Source: Roseomonas sp. HF4
Lineage (GTDB): Bacteria; Pseudomonadota; Alphaproteobacteria; Acetobacterales; Acetobacteraceae
Length of the DNA stretch: 64,000 bases
Reading direction: 5' to 3'
Assembly (NCBI RefSeq): GCF_005222755.1
Contig: NZ_STGD01000009.1
Coordinates: 157,548 to 221,547 of the forward strand
The notes below the pieces were generated by a model that did no database searches, was not told where the DNA came from, and was given only the letters and a program-made list of their open reading frames with translations. Positions 51,239 through 59,539 of the stretch are shown piece after piece (the first letter of the stretch is position 1; the number at the start of each line of letters is the position of its first letter). Position numbers and translations under genes: made by a program.

Positions 51239-52481
51239 GATGCTCGCCGCCCTGCTGCTGCTCGCGGGTTCCGCCGTCGCGCTGGTCGCCGCGATCGGCG
51301 TCGCGCGGCTGCCGGATGCCTTCCTGCGGATGCATGCCGCCACCAAGGCGGGCGTGGTCGGCACCGGGATGGTGCTGCTCGGTGCCGGCTTCGCCTTCGG
51401 CGATGCGGGGGCATGGATGCGCGTTGTGCTCATCCTGGCCTTCCTGCTGGTGACGACGCCGGTCGCGTCGCATGCGCTCGGTCGCGCGGCCTATGTCGGC
51501 GGCGCGCCGATGTGGGCCGGCACCTTCACCGACCAGCTGCAGGGCGTGCTCGCCCGCCGTGTCTTCGACATCGACCCCGCGCGCGTGCCCCGCGCCGCGC
51601 GGCACGCCGCACCCAACCGGGAGGATACCGCCATGTCCGTGCTGACCTTCGGCAATGCCGCCCCGCAACGCGCGCCTGCCGTCGCACCCGCCGCGCCGCG
51701 CCGCTTACTGCTGGCGCTGGCCGGCGGGCCCGATGCGGCGCCGCGCCTCGCCGCGGCACTCCGCGCGCTGCGCGCCAGCGCGGCGGAGGTCACGCTGCTC
51801 AGCCTCCTCTGCCTGCCGACGCTGGAACGCACGGGTCCCGTGCCGGTCGGCGGGCTGCACTGGGCGAAGCGGCTTTCGGCGCATCGTCTGGCCGCCGCAC
51901 GTACCGCCGCCGCCGCGCTCGCCGCCGAGATGGAGGAGGAATGCCGCGCGCTCGCCCTGCCCTGCCGGCTGCGGCATGAGGAAGGGGACGCGACGGCGGT
52001 GCTGGCGCAGGCCGCCGCGCATCACGATGTCACGGTGCTGGCCGACGGCGCCTGGTTCGACCAGGGCCAGGCGCTGGCGCCCGAGGAGGCGGCGCGGCGC
52101 CTCGCGCGGCTGAACCTCGGCCCGCAGCTCCTGCTGGCGGCGGCCGTGCCTGCGCCGCGCCGCGTGCTCGTGCTGCAGGACGGCTCGGCCGAGGCGGGCG
52201 CCGCCTTCGCCCGCTTCCTTGCCCTCGGCTTGGCGCAGGAGGCGCGGCTCGTGATCGCAGCCCTTGACCTGCCCGGTGCCGAGGCGGCGCGGGCCGAGGC
52301 GCTGGCCCTGGCCGAGGCGCATGGCCGCGAGGTGGAGGCGCTGCCCGGCCTGCTGCACCCCGACCATGCTCCGGTGGTGCCGGGGGACCGTCCGGACCTG
52401 CTGGTGCTGCACCGCGCATCCGACGAGCGCGGCGCCCGTCGTGCGCTCCGCGCCGAGGCCGCGGCGGTGATGCTGGCCTGA
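51231..52481 (+). CDS. mrpG: Mrp antiporter subunit G fused in frame to a universal-stress-like domain
   Basis: Residues 1-115 are a normal MnhG subunit: three helices with GVARLPDAFLRMHAATKAGV and VTTPVASHALGRAAYVGG. Without a stop codon the frame continues through a Pro/Arg-rich linker (116-134) into about 280 residues. This part contains PRRLLLALAGGPDAAPRLAA, a middle region and VPAPRRVLVLQDGSAEAGAA, suggesting two UspA-like alpha/beta halves. MrpG is normally about 100-130 residues. An in-frame ATG at 51633 has GGGAGGA 7-8 bp upstream, so a separate stress-domain protein of 282 residues could also be made. Confidence 0.85.
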   Translation: MTEMLAALLLLAGSAVALVAAIGVARLPDAFLRMHAATKAGVVGTGMVLLGAGFAFGDAGAWMRVVLILAFLLVTTPVASHALGRAAYVGGAPMWAGTFTDQLQGVLARRVFDIDPARVPRAARHAAPNREDTAMSVLTFGNAAPQRAPAVAPAAPRRLLLALAGGPDAAPRLAAALRALRASAAEVTLLSLLCLPTLERTGPVPVGGLHWAKRLSAHRLAAARTAAAALAAEMEEECRALALPCRLRHEEGDATAVLAQAAAHHDVTVLADGAWFDQGQALAPEEAARRLARLNLGPQLLLAAAVPAPRRVLVLQDGSAEAGAAFARFLALGLAQEARLVIAALDLPGAEAARAEALALAEAHGREVEALPGLLHPDHAPVVPGDRPDLLVLHRASDERGARRALRAEAAAVMLA

Positions 52482-52670
52482 CGCCGCAGGCCGAACCGCC
52501 CGACGCATCCGCGCGCAGGGATGACAGGCGTCCGTTGAAGCCCGTTTCGATGGGGTCCGGTGTGGCGGCTGCGCGCGAAACGAACGACATGCCGGCCGCC
52601 GCGCGACGGCTTGACGGGTCAACGCATGGGGCTGCTGGCATGACGCTGCGCGTCGTCGCATAGAGAAGCG

Positions 52671-54089
52671 GTGCGACCGTTCCTCCGCCGTTTCGCCGAC
52701 CTGCCGCTGGCGACGCGCCTGCCGCTCATCGCGGGCGCCTGCGCCTTCCTCGCGGCCGTGCTGACGACGCAGGTGGCGGTGCGCGCGCTCTCGGCCGATG
52801 CCGAACGGCAGGCGGCGCGGCTCGGCCAAGTCTACCTGGACGGTCTGGCCGCCGCGGTGGTGCCGGCGCTGGCCGAGGGCGGCGAGCAGGCACTGGCCGC
52901 GGCGCTCGGCCGCGCACTCGGCTTCCAGCAGGGGGTGCGGGAACGTCGCCTCGTGGTGGCGCGGCCGGACGGCACGCTGCTGGCCGAGGCTGGCCTGCCG
53001 GAGGACCCGGCCTTCCCCGTGCCGCTCAGCCGGGGCATCCCTGGCGAAGCCTGGCTGCGCGGAGCGGGGGGCGGGACCGCCTGGGCGCAGCGCGCCCTGC
53101 CAGAGGCGGGCGGCGCCGTCATCGCGGCGAAGCTCGACTTCTCGGCGGCGGTGGAGCGGCGACGGCGGCTCGAACTCGGGCTGCTCGGCCTCGACCTGCT
53201 GCTGGGCGGGCTGGCGGCGCTGCTGGCGGGGCTGCTGACGCGCCGCGCGCTGCGGCCGTTCGTGGCGCTGGCGGGCGGGCTCGACCGTGCGGGGGCGGGG
53301 GATTTCGCGCCCCTGCCGGCCGCGCTGCGCCCGGCGCCCCGCACCGAGGCCGGGCGCCTTGCCGAAGCCTTCGACCTGATGACGGCGCGGCTGACCGAGC
53401 GCGAGCGCCTGGCCGCCCGGCTGGCCGAGCAGGAACAGGCAGCCGTGCTCGGGCGGCTCGCGGCGACGGTCGCGCATGAGGTGCGCAACCCGCTGGCCGG
53501 CATGCTGACCGCGATCGACACCGCGCGCCGCTTCGGCGCGGATGCCGAGGCGCGGGCCGAGGCTCTCGGCCTGGTGGAACGCGGGCTGCGGCAGATCGAA
53601 GGCGTGGTCCAGGCGACGCTCGCGATGCATCGTGGGGAGGCGGCGGCGCGGCCGCTCGCGCCGCGCGACCTCGATGACCTGCGGCTGCTGCTGGCGCCGG
53701 AGGCGCGGCGGCGTGGCGTCGCGCTGGACTGGGACATGGCGCTCGACGAGCCCTTCCCGACCGATGCGCTGGCGGTGCGCCAGGCGCTGCTGAACCTGCT
53801 GCTGAACGCCGTCGCTGCCAGCCCGGCCGGCGGGCGCGTGCGCTTCGCCGCGCGCATCGAGCAGGGGGGCGAGTTGCTGGTCGAGGTGGTGGATGAGGGC
53901 GCCGGCCTGCCACCCGAGGCGCGCGCCCGGCTGGATGGCGGAGCCACGGCCGGGCAGGGGCTCGGGCTCGGCGTCGTCATGGCGCAGCTTGGCCGGCTCG
54001 ACGGGCGGATCGCGGTGGACAGCGTCGCGGGCGGCGGCACCGCCATCGCCATCCGCCTGCCGCCACGGTCGCAGGAGATCGAGGCATGA
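52671..54089 (+). CDS. membrane sensor histidine kinase
   Basis: The 472-residue kinase has two transmembrane helices (about 18-38 and 168-190) bracketing a periplasmic sensor of about 125 residues. A HAMP-like linker follows, then the H-box AATVAHEVRNPLAGMLTAID (phospho-accepting H269), an N-box LLNLLLNAVAASP (N379), DEGAGLPP and GQGLGLGVVMAQLG. It pairs with the overlapping sigma-54 activator gene (ATGA), as in NtrB/NtrC- or ZraS/ZraR-type systems. The signal is unknown. The GTG at 52671 is the likely start. Confidence 0.92.
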   Translation: MRPFLRRFADLPLATRLPLIAGACAFLAAVLTTQVAVRALSADAERQAARLGQVYLDGLAAAVVPALAEGGEQALAAALGRALGFQQGVRERRLVVARPDGTLLAEAGLPEDPAFPVPLSRGIPGEAWLRGAGGGTAWAQRALPEAGGAVIAAKLDFSAAVERRRRLELGLLGLDLLLGGLAALLAGLLTRRALRPFVALAGGLDRAGAGDFAPLPAALRPAPRTEAGRLAEAFDLMTARLTERERLAARLAEQEQAAVLGRLAATVAHEVRNPLAGMLTAIDTARRFGADAEARAEALGLVERGLRQIEGVVQATLAMHRGEAAARPLAPRDLDDLRLLLAPEARRRGVALDWDMALDEPFPTDALAVRQALLNLLLNAVAASPAGGRVRFAARIEQGGELLVEVVDEGAGLPPEARARLDGGATAGQGLGLGVVMAQLGRLDGRIAVDSVAGGGTAIAIRLPPRSQEIEA

Positions 54090-55411
54090 GCGCCGGGCGC
54101 GAGGTGGTGCTGATCGAGGATGACGAGGTGCTGGGCGCCTCCATCGCGCAGCGCCTGAAGCTTGAGGGCATCGGCGTGCGCTGGGCGCGCAGCCTGGCCG
54201 AGGGGGAGGCGCTGCTGCGCCGTGGGCCGAGGCCGTCGCTCGTGTTGTGCGACATGCGCTTGCCGGACGGATCGGGCGAGGCGCTCATCACGCGGCTGAT
54301 TCCCGAGTTGGGCGCCGTGCCGGTCGTCGCCATGACGGCCTATGGCGGCGTCGAGCAGGCGGTACGGCTGATGCGCGCGGGCGCCGACGACTACCTGAGC
54401 AAGCCCTTCGACATCCAGGCGGTGCTGGACCGCGTGGCGGCGCTGGCCGCGCCGGAGGCGGCGCAGGCCGCACCCGAGGCCGCCGGGCCGGGCTGGCGCT
54501 CGGCGCCCATGCAGGCGATGCAGGCGGCGATCGGCCGGCTGGCGACGGTGGATGCGTCGGTGCTGCTGATCGGCGAGAGCGGCGCGGGCAAGGAGGTGGC
54601 GGCGCGCGCGATCCATGCGCGTGGGCCGCGCGCGGCGGCGCCCTTCGTCGCGCTGAATTGCGCCGCCATCCCGCGGGACCTGCTGGAGAGCGAGGTCTTC
54701 GGCCATGAGAAGGGGGCCTTCACCGGCGCCGCCGCCCGGCGCATCGGCGCGGCGGAACGGGCGGGTGAGGGGACGCTGCTGCTGGATGAGCTGGCGGAGC
54801 TGGCGCCCGAGTCGCAGGCGAAGCTCCTGCGGCTGCTCGAGGACCGGCGGTTCCTCCGCGTGGGCGGGGAGCGCGAGATCCCGCTGCACGCGCGCATCCT
54901 GGCCGCGACGAATGCCGACCTGAAGGCACGGGTGGCGGAGGGGCGCTTCCGCCAGGACCTGTACTTCCGGCTCGCGGTGGTGGAGCTGGTGGTGCCGCCG
55001 CTGCGCGACCGGCCGGAGGACGTGCCGGACCTCGCGCGGCTGTTCCTCGCCGCGCATGCGGGGCGGAGCCTGTCACCGGCGGCGGAGCGCGCGCTGCTCG
55101 CGCATGGCTGGCCCGGCAATGTGCGGGAGCTGCGCAACCGGATCGAGCGCGCGGCGGTGCTGGCGCCGGCGGCGCTGCTGGAGCCGTCGGACCTCTTTCC
55201 CGATGCCGTGCCGGCGGCGGCCGGCGAGCCGGATGACGACCTATCGCTGGCGGCAGCGCGGGAGGCGGCGGAGCGCGAGCACATCCGCCGCGTGCTGGCG
55301 CGCTGCGCGGGGCGCATACAGGACGCGGCCAGGGTGCTCGGCGTGTCGCGCACGACGCTGTGGGAGCGGATGCGGCGGCTCGGCCTGGGGGGCGAGGGAG
55401 AGGGCGGCTGA
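54086..55411 (+). CDS. sigma-54-dependent response regulator (NtrC family)
   Basis: The 441-residue regulator has a receiver domain (E11, D12, phospho-acceptor D56 in LVLCDMRLPDG, K106). The AAA+ domain has Walker A GESGAGKE (163-170), the sigma-54-contact loop GAFTGA (210-215) and an LLDELAELAPESQAKLLRLL Walker B region. A Fis-type HTH lies at the C-terminus (IQDAARVLGVSRTTLWERMR, about 408-427). It activates RpoN promoters when phosphorylated by the partner kinase. Targets are not visible. Confidence 0.95.
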   Translation: MSAGREVVLIEDDEVLGASIAQRLKLEGIGVRWARSLAEGEALLRRGPRPSLVLCDMRLPDGSGEALITRLIPELGAVPVVAMTAYGGVEQAVRLMRAGADDYLSKPFDIQAVLDRVAALAAPEAAQAAPEAAGPGWRSAPMQAMQAAIGRLATVDASVLLIGESGAGKEVAARAIHARGPRAAAPFVALNCAAIPRDLLESEVFGHEKGAFTGAAARRIGAAERAGEGTLLLDELAELAPESQAKLLRLLEDRRFLRVGGEREIPLHARILAATNADLKARVAEGRFRQDLYFRLAVVELVVPPLRDRPEDVPDLARLFLAAHAGRSLSPAAERALLAHGWPGNVRELRNRIERAAVLAPAALLEPSDLFPDAVPAAAGEPDDDLSLAAAREAAEREHIRRVLARCAGRIQDAARVLGVSRTTLWERMRRLGLGGEGEGG

Positions 55412-55430
55412 GGCGGTGCCGCGAAGCGAG

Positions 55431-55474
55431 TGGTGGGCGCACAAGGACTCGAACCTTGGACCCGCTGATTAAGA
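55431..55474 (-). other. tRNA 3'-end fragment (probable att site; tRNA-Lys-like)
   Basis: On the minus strand the sequence reads CTCTTAATCAGC (anticodon loop and 3' stem, anticodon CTT), then GGGTC, a T-arm CAAGG-TTCGAGT-CCTTG and TGCGCCCACCA. The matching 5' half (acceptor GGGCGCA, D-arm) is absent upstream. Tyrosine recombinases commonly integrate in tRNA 3' ends, leaving such a duplicate, and an integrase starts 168 bp to the right. It is not a functional tRNA gene. Confidence 0.75.
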
Positions 55475-55486
55475 GTAAGCATTTTC

Positions 55487-55614
55487 GGGTCCGCACAAGC
55501 CGCCAAGTATCGCCAAACCCCGCAAATTCCCTAGCATTTCTGGCTAGGCCCGCTTATCAAGATGCCATGCGACGCCACTGCGGACCCGCCCATGGGGTCC
55601 GCACGGGGTCCGCA
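55487..55614. repeat. GGGTCCGCA repeats between att fragment and integrase
   Basis: GGGTCCGCA occurs at 55487-55495, 55595-55603 and 55606-55614, and inverted (TGCGGACCC) at 55579-55587. Repeated short sites between att core and int are typical integrase or excisionase arm sites. Assignment is inference. Confidence 0.5.
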
Positions 55615-55641
55615 GATTTTGATCTGCATCAAGGGCCGAAG

Positions 55642-56889
55642 ATGCCGAAATTGACGGAAAAGGCGATTGCCGCGCTCACCATCCCGACCGGGAAGCGCGA
55701 GGCGTGGCTATCCGATGCCGAGGTTGGCGGGCTGCGCGTGCGGGCGATGGCGGGGGGCAAGACGTTCTATGCCTGCTGGACCGACCGGGCGACCGGCGAG
55801 CGGCGCCGGGAACGTCTTGGCACCTGGGGCAGCATCACGCTGGAAAAGGCGCGCGAGGCCGCCCGCACGATCCTGGGCGACGTGGCGAAGAACATCGATC
55901 CCGCCGCCGTGCGGCAGGAACGCCGCGAAGCCGCTGCGACGGCAAAGGCCGAGGCCGCGCTCACGCTCGCGACGCTGGTTGACGATTGGGCCGCGCTGCA
56001 CCTGGCACACAAGCGCCCGCGCTACGCCGCCGAGGCGGTCCGCGCGATCCGGCACGCCTTCGACAAGCACCTGAACCGCCCCGCCGCGAAACTGTCCAAG
56101 GCCGAGGTTGTGACCGTGCTCGACGCGCTGACGAAGGCCGGGCACGCCGCCATGGCGGGCCGCACGCTGGCCTATGGCCGCGCCTGCTACACCTGGGCCG
56201 TGAAACGCGGGCGCCTGCCCGGCAACCCGTTCTCTGGCGTGCCCGTCGCGGCCGGTGTCGTGGCCCGTGAGCGGGTTCTGTCTGCCGAGGAAGTCGGGCG
56301 TATCTGGAACGCCGCGAAGGGCATGGGCGAGCCCTGGGGGCCGTTGTTCCGCGTGCTGCTGCTGACGCTGGCGCGGCGCGAGGAAGTCGCGGCCATGCGG
56401 TGGTCGGAACTCTCGGCCGACCTCTCGACTTGGACCATACCGGGCGCGCGGATGAAGCGCGGCGCGGCGCATGTCGTGGCGCTGTCCGAGCCAGCGCGCG
56501 CGGCGTTGCGCGTGGTGACGCGGATTAAGGGGCAGGACCTCGTTTTCAGCACCACTGGCAAGACGCCCGTGAGCGGCTTCACAAAGGCGAAGGCCGCGCT
56601 CGACAAGGCCGCGAAGGTCACGGATTGGCGGCTGCATGACTTTCGTCGGTCGGGTGTCTCGGCGCTGGCCGCCATGGGGTTCAACCCGGTGGTCGCCGAT
56701 CTGTTGCTGGCGCATCGGCCGGCGACGCTCTCGACCGTCGCGCGGACCTACCAGCGGCATGATTACGCCGCCGAGCGCGAGGCGGCGCTGATCGCCTGGG
56801 CGGCGCATGTGCTGCGCGCGGCCGAGGCGAAGGAAGAAGCGGACGCGAATGTGATCGGGTTCCGCACGCGGCGCGCGAAGGCAAAGTAA
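55642..56889 (+). CDS. tyrosine-type site-specific integrase
   Basis: The 415-residue recombinase of the P4/bacteriophage integrase family starts MPKLTEKAIAALTIPTGKRE, an N-terminal DUF4102-like arm-binding domain. A core-binding domain (about 105-190) and catalytic domain follow, with R in LLTLARREEVAAMRW, HDFR near residue 332, LLLAHRP and the nucleophile Tyr in ARTYQRHDY. All expected catalytic residues are visible, so it may be active. The ATG at 55642 is preferred; the upstream in-frame stretch runs back through the tRNA fragment. Confidence 0.95.
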   Translation: MPKLTEKAIAALTIPTGKREAWLSDAEVGGLRVRAMAGGKTFYACWTDRATGERRRERLGTWGSITLEKAREAARTILGDVAKNIDPAAVRQERREAAATAKAEAALTLATLVDDWAALHLAHKRPRYAAEAVRAIRHAFDKHLNRPAAKLSKAEVVTVLDALTKAGHAAMAGRTLAYGRACYTWAVKRGRLPGNPFSGVPVAAGVVARERVLSAEEVGRIWNAAKGMGEPWGPLFRVLLLTLARREEVAAMRWSELSADLSTWTIPGARMKRGAAHVVALSEPARAALRVVTRIKGQDLVFSTTGKTPVSGFTKAKAALDKAAKVTDWRLHDFRRSGVSALAAMGFNPVVADLLLAHRPATLSTVARTYQRHDYAAEREAALIAWAAHVLRAAEAKEEADANVIGFRTRRAKAK

Positions 56890-56951
56890 AGCTTGGTTTT
56901 GGGGAAATCGCCCGCGTAGCCTGCGCTCGAAACGAAGACCGGGAGTGTAGA

Positions 56952-57584
56952 GTGCGCGTCCGTCCCGCCTTGCTGTTCGCCGCGCCTTTGCTTTTCCTCG
57001 GCGCGTGCCAGGAATCCCCATCATCCCTACGCCCGCCTGGGTTGGCGGACGCCCCGCCTGCCGCGAGCAGCACCGCAGCAATACTGCCTGCCGACTGCCC
57101 GCCTGCCGGCGGCACCATGCGGACCAGCGAAGGGCGAGAGTTTGCTTTCCTCGGCCGTGATCCCGACGACGCTGAAGTCTGCATGTGGACGACTACAAGC
57201 GGGCGCGGCGTTTCACGGCAGGTTAGGGGCTTATGGTCGGCAACCGCCGAAACCTCCCGCTTCCATCGCGAAGGTCTGCGGCAGTTGTTCCCTTTAGGAC
57301 CCAGCAAGACGGCGAGCTACACGAGCGCCACGAACAGGGGCTTCTGGCGCTACAATTGGCGCGTGCTCGGGGAACAGCGGGTTACGGTGCCGGCGGGGGA
57401 ATTCGATGTTTGGGTTCTCGAATTTTCCGAGGACTCGGTGAACAACCTGTTCCGTGGCGAGCGGATTTTCTACGTGGACAAGGCGACACATACGCCCGTG
57501 CGCGTTGATTCCCGCGTGGTGCGCGGCATGAGTAGCTACACTCCGTCGTGGCAGGCGGTGACGTTCACGCGGCCCGGCCGGTAG
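56952..57584 (+). CDS. predicted lipoprotein of unknown function
   Basis: The 210-residue protein has a lipoprotein signal (PALLFAAPLLFLGAC; lipobox LGAC, Cys about residue 19) and an Ala/Pro-rich linker. A beta-rich domain follows with NWRVLGEQRVTVPAGEFDVW and a C-terminal IFYVDKATHTPVRVDSRVV, recalling proteins of the DUF3108/outer-membrane beta-barrel-associated type. No firm family assignment is possible. The GTG at 56952 follows GGGAGTGTAGA. It is cargo of the element or flanking host DNA. Confidence 0.7.
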   Translation: MRVRPALLFAAPLLFLGACQESPSSLRPPGLADAPPAASSTAAILPADCPPAGGTMRTSEGREFAFLGRDPDDAEVCMWTTTSGRGVSRQVRGLWSATAETSRFHREGLRQLFPLGPSKTASYTSATNRGFWRYNWRVLGEQRVTVPAGEFDVWVLEFSEDSVNNLFRGERIFYVDKATHTPVRVDSRVVRGMSSYTPSWQAVTFTRPGR

Positions 57585-57677
57585 GGCGGCAGGCGGGGCG
57601 CATTGCCGGTGCCCGAGGCGCGGGCGAAGCGGCGGCGTGGCGCGGCGTGAAAATCGCGCGCTCCCAGTAGGGGGCGC

Positions 57678-57700
57678 CTAATCTGGCTAATGCACCTAAT
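57678..57700. repeat. three CTAAT units with 9-bp period
   Basis: CTAAT occurs at 57678-57682, 57687-57691 and 57696-57700, exactly 9 bp apart. An inverted version with the same period lies at 60878-60900. Confidence 0.55.
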
Positions 57701-57704
57701 CACC

Positions 57705-57747
57705 GGCGCACACTTCACTGTGTCGCGCCGCCGACTCGGTGTGCGCC
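57705..57747. repeat. 9-bp inverted repeat with 25-nt loop
   Basis: GGCGCACAC (57705-57713) pairs perfectly with GTGTGCGCC (57739-57747). It lies immediately beside the CTAAT repeats in the non-coding region and could be an operator or replication-related site. Confidence 0.5.
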
Positions 57748-58115
57748 AGCTATAGAGGGCATCGAATTAATGGCCGCGTCGCTTTGTGGGGCGGGTTAAT
57801 CGACCGCAACCCCGGTTCATATCCGCCGATTATGGAAATAGCCGCTGATGTTCTTGCCATAATACTTTCAGGCAGAAAAATGTGCGGATGAAAATGGTTT
57901 CCGCACTTGGATCACCTCGCTAATATGGCGTCGCTCGGCGGTCCGTGCGTATCCCGCGCGCGGATTGGAGAAGATCCCTTGAGGGGGGCAGACCTTGATC
58001 CGGCCTAGGCCGGAAAACGGAAAGCCCCCCCGGTGTGCCAACACCGGAGGGGCCGAGCCTGGGTAGAGGCTGCGACCGAGGTCGCTGGGGAACATTAGGC
58101 GCGAGGCGCCTGGAC

Positions 58116-58448
58116 GTGAACTCAAAAATCCATGTCGTCACCCCAGCGGATCCCGGCGTGGCCGGAGATACGCGAGTGATTAAGTCTGAACTCTTGGCGC
58201 GTAGCGCCAGCATCACGGCGCCGGCCGAATTGTGGTCCGAAGATGCCTTCTGCGAAGTCACCGGCACGCCGAAGCGCACCGCGCAACGATGGCGCTCGAC
58301 CGGCGAAGGCCCGCCCTATGTGCGGCTTGGCCCGCGCCGGATCGCCTATCGTCCCGAGGACGTGGCGCGATGGCTGGAAAGCCGAACCTACCGGCACCGC
58401 GCCGATGAACTGAGTCGCAGCGCGACCGAGGCCGAGGCCGAGGCATGA
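58116..58448 (+). CDS. AlpA/excisionase-like helix-turn-helix protein
   Basis: This protein of about 110 residues contains LWSEDAFCEVTGTPKRTAQR and YVRLGPRRIAYRPEDVARWL, the HTH_17/AlpA pattern of phage excisionases and satellite regulators. The GTG at 58116 is a plausible start; an earlier in-frame start at 58035 lies inside a hairpin. It is coupled to a tiny downstream membrane peptide (ATGA). Confidence 0.75.
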   Translation: MNSKIHVVTPADPGVAGDTRVIKSELLARSASITAPAELWSEDAFCEVTGTPKRTAQRWRSTGEGPPYVRLGPRRIAYRPEDVARWLESRTYRHRADELSRSATEAEAEA

Positions 58449-58537
58449 GGACCTTCCTCGCGCGCGCCGCGCCGACCGTCGCCCTGCTTGCGCTGCTCGC
58501 CCTGGCCGGGCTGCTGCGCTTCCCCTCCACGAACTGA
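58445..58537 (+). CDS. 30-residue single-helix peptide
   Basis: The ATG at 58445 overlaps the preceding stop. The frame reads MRTFLARAAPTVALLALLAL and then AGLLRFPSTN, one hydrophobic helix after a basic start. Such small membrane peptides are common in phage-like elements; function is unknown. A hairpin terminator follows directly. Confidence 0.5.
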   Translation: MRTFLARAAPTVALLALLALAGLLRFPSTN

Positions 58538-58540
58538 AAA

Positions 58541-58567
58541 CCCCGCGCGACTTGACCGGCGGGGCTT
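58541..58567 (+). terminator. hairpin terminator after the HTH/peptide pair
   Basis: CCCCGC (58541-58546) and GCGGGG (58559-58564) form a stem followed by CTTT and preceded by AAAA, 4 bp after the peptide stop. Confidence 0.55.
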
Positions 58568-58647
58568 TCGGCATGGGTAGGTGAACGAGGCAACGAACAT
58601 CTACTAGGCCGCCTGCACGGGTTCAAGCGCGCTCGACATAGGAGCGC

Positions 58648-58830
58648 GTGCAGATGCACGTCATGACTTCCACCACGCCGCCCGCCGGGTTGCGTGACCT
58701 GTTCGCCGAGGCCGCCGAGCATCGCCGCAAGGGCGACCTGGCCGCCGCCTGCTACCTCGAAAACCTCGCCGCCATCGCGCTGCGCGGGTCACTCGCCGCT
58801 GAGGCGCGGCGGGAGGTGCGGCATGGCTGA
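58648..58830 (+). CDS. small hypothetical protein of the element
   Basis: A 60-residue, mostly helical protein contains GLRDLFAEAAEHRRKGDLAA and CYLENLAAIALRGSLAAEAR. Starts at GTG 58648, ATG 58654 and ATG 58663 are possible. It overlaps the primase gene by 8 bp, which supports real expression. I do not recognise it. Confidence 0.55.
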   Translation: MQMHVMTSTTPPAGLRDLFAEAAEHRRKGDLAAACYLENLAAIALRGSLAAEARREVRHG

Positions 58831-59539
58831 CGCTGCCCAACTGGCCGAAGCCTTTGGGCTTCGCCGCAATCGTCGCGGATGGACGGGCAACTGCCCGTCA
58901 TGCGGATACGCAGGAACCTTCACGGTGAACCAGCGCGAGGGCCGCGCCCTGTGGTGGTGCGCGTCCTGTCAGGATCGGGACGGGCTGCTTGATGCTGTCC
59001 GTGCCGTGGCCGGTGGTGACTACACCCCGCCGGTGTCGGCTGCGCCCGCCGCACCGAAAGACGACGCCGCCCGGACCCACGCCGCGTTGGCGATATGGGC
59101 CGAGGCCATCGCTATCAACGGCACGGTCGCCGAGACCTACCTCGCCGCACGCGGGCTGGCCGGCGAGACCTCAACGACGCTGCGCTACCACCCGAGCCTG
59201 CGCCATCCAAACGAGACCGCGAGCCTGCCGGCGCTGGTCGCGCTGGTTGTCTCGACCGAGACCGGGCAGCCGGTGGCGATCCACCGGACCTACCTGCGTC
59301 GCGACGGCACTGGCAAGGCCAGCGTCGAGCCGGCGAAGGCATCCAAGGGGCCGATCCGGGCCGGCGCGATCATGCTGCATGCGCCCATGGCCGGCCGGCG
59401 GCTGGTGATCGGCGAGGGCATCGAAAGCAGCCTATCCGCCGCCCGCATGATCGGCGCGCCCGCATGGGCCGCCATCGCCGCCGGGAACTTGAAGCGCATC
59501 GGGACGTGGAACTGCCCGGTGGTGGTCGGAAACCGTTGA
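58823..59539 (+). pseudogene. Toprim/DUF7146-type primase, C-terminally truncated
   Basis: The frame has an N-terminal zinc-binding domain (CPSCGYAGTFTVNQREGR ... WWCASCQDRDG, about 25-55), a helical DUF7146-like middle and the start of a Toprim domain (RLVIGEGIESSLSAARMIGA). These mobile-element primases prime or assist replication. After PAWAAIAAGNL the family continuation (acidic DxD part of Toprim) is missing. The frame runs 16 odd residues and stops at 59539. A deletion has joined it to the following DUF3987 gene. Confidence 0.8.

Larger units (their letters stand above)
57585..58115. other. A+T-richer regulatory gap in the element
   Basis: About 530 bp without a supported gene, visibly richer in A+T between 57690 and 57940. 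It holds three CTAAT units with 9-bp period (57678-57700), a 9-bp inverted repeat (57705-57713/57739-57747) and a terminator-like hairpin (CCCCCCGGTGT with ACACCGG) near 58026-58049. It is the likely control region of the integrated element. Confidence 0.5.

Noticed and set aside
52636..52651. Possible sigma-54 promoter (TGGCATGACGCTGCGC) before the histidine kinase gene
   Set aside because: The -24 half looks right but the -12 half lacks the GC at the required spacing.
55431..55520. Complete tRNA gene
   Set aside because: T-arm and acceptor 3' strand are good, but no matching acceptor 5' strand or D-arm exists upstream on the minus strand.
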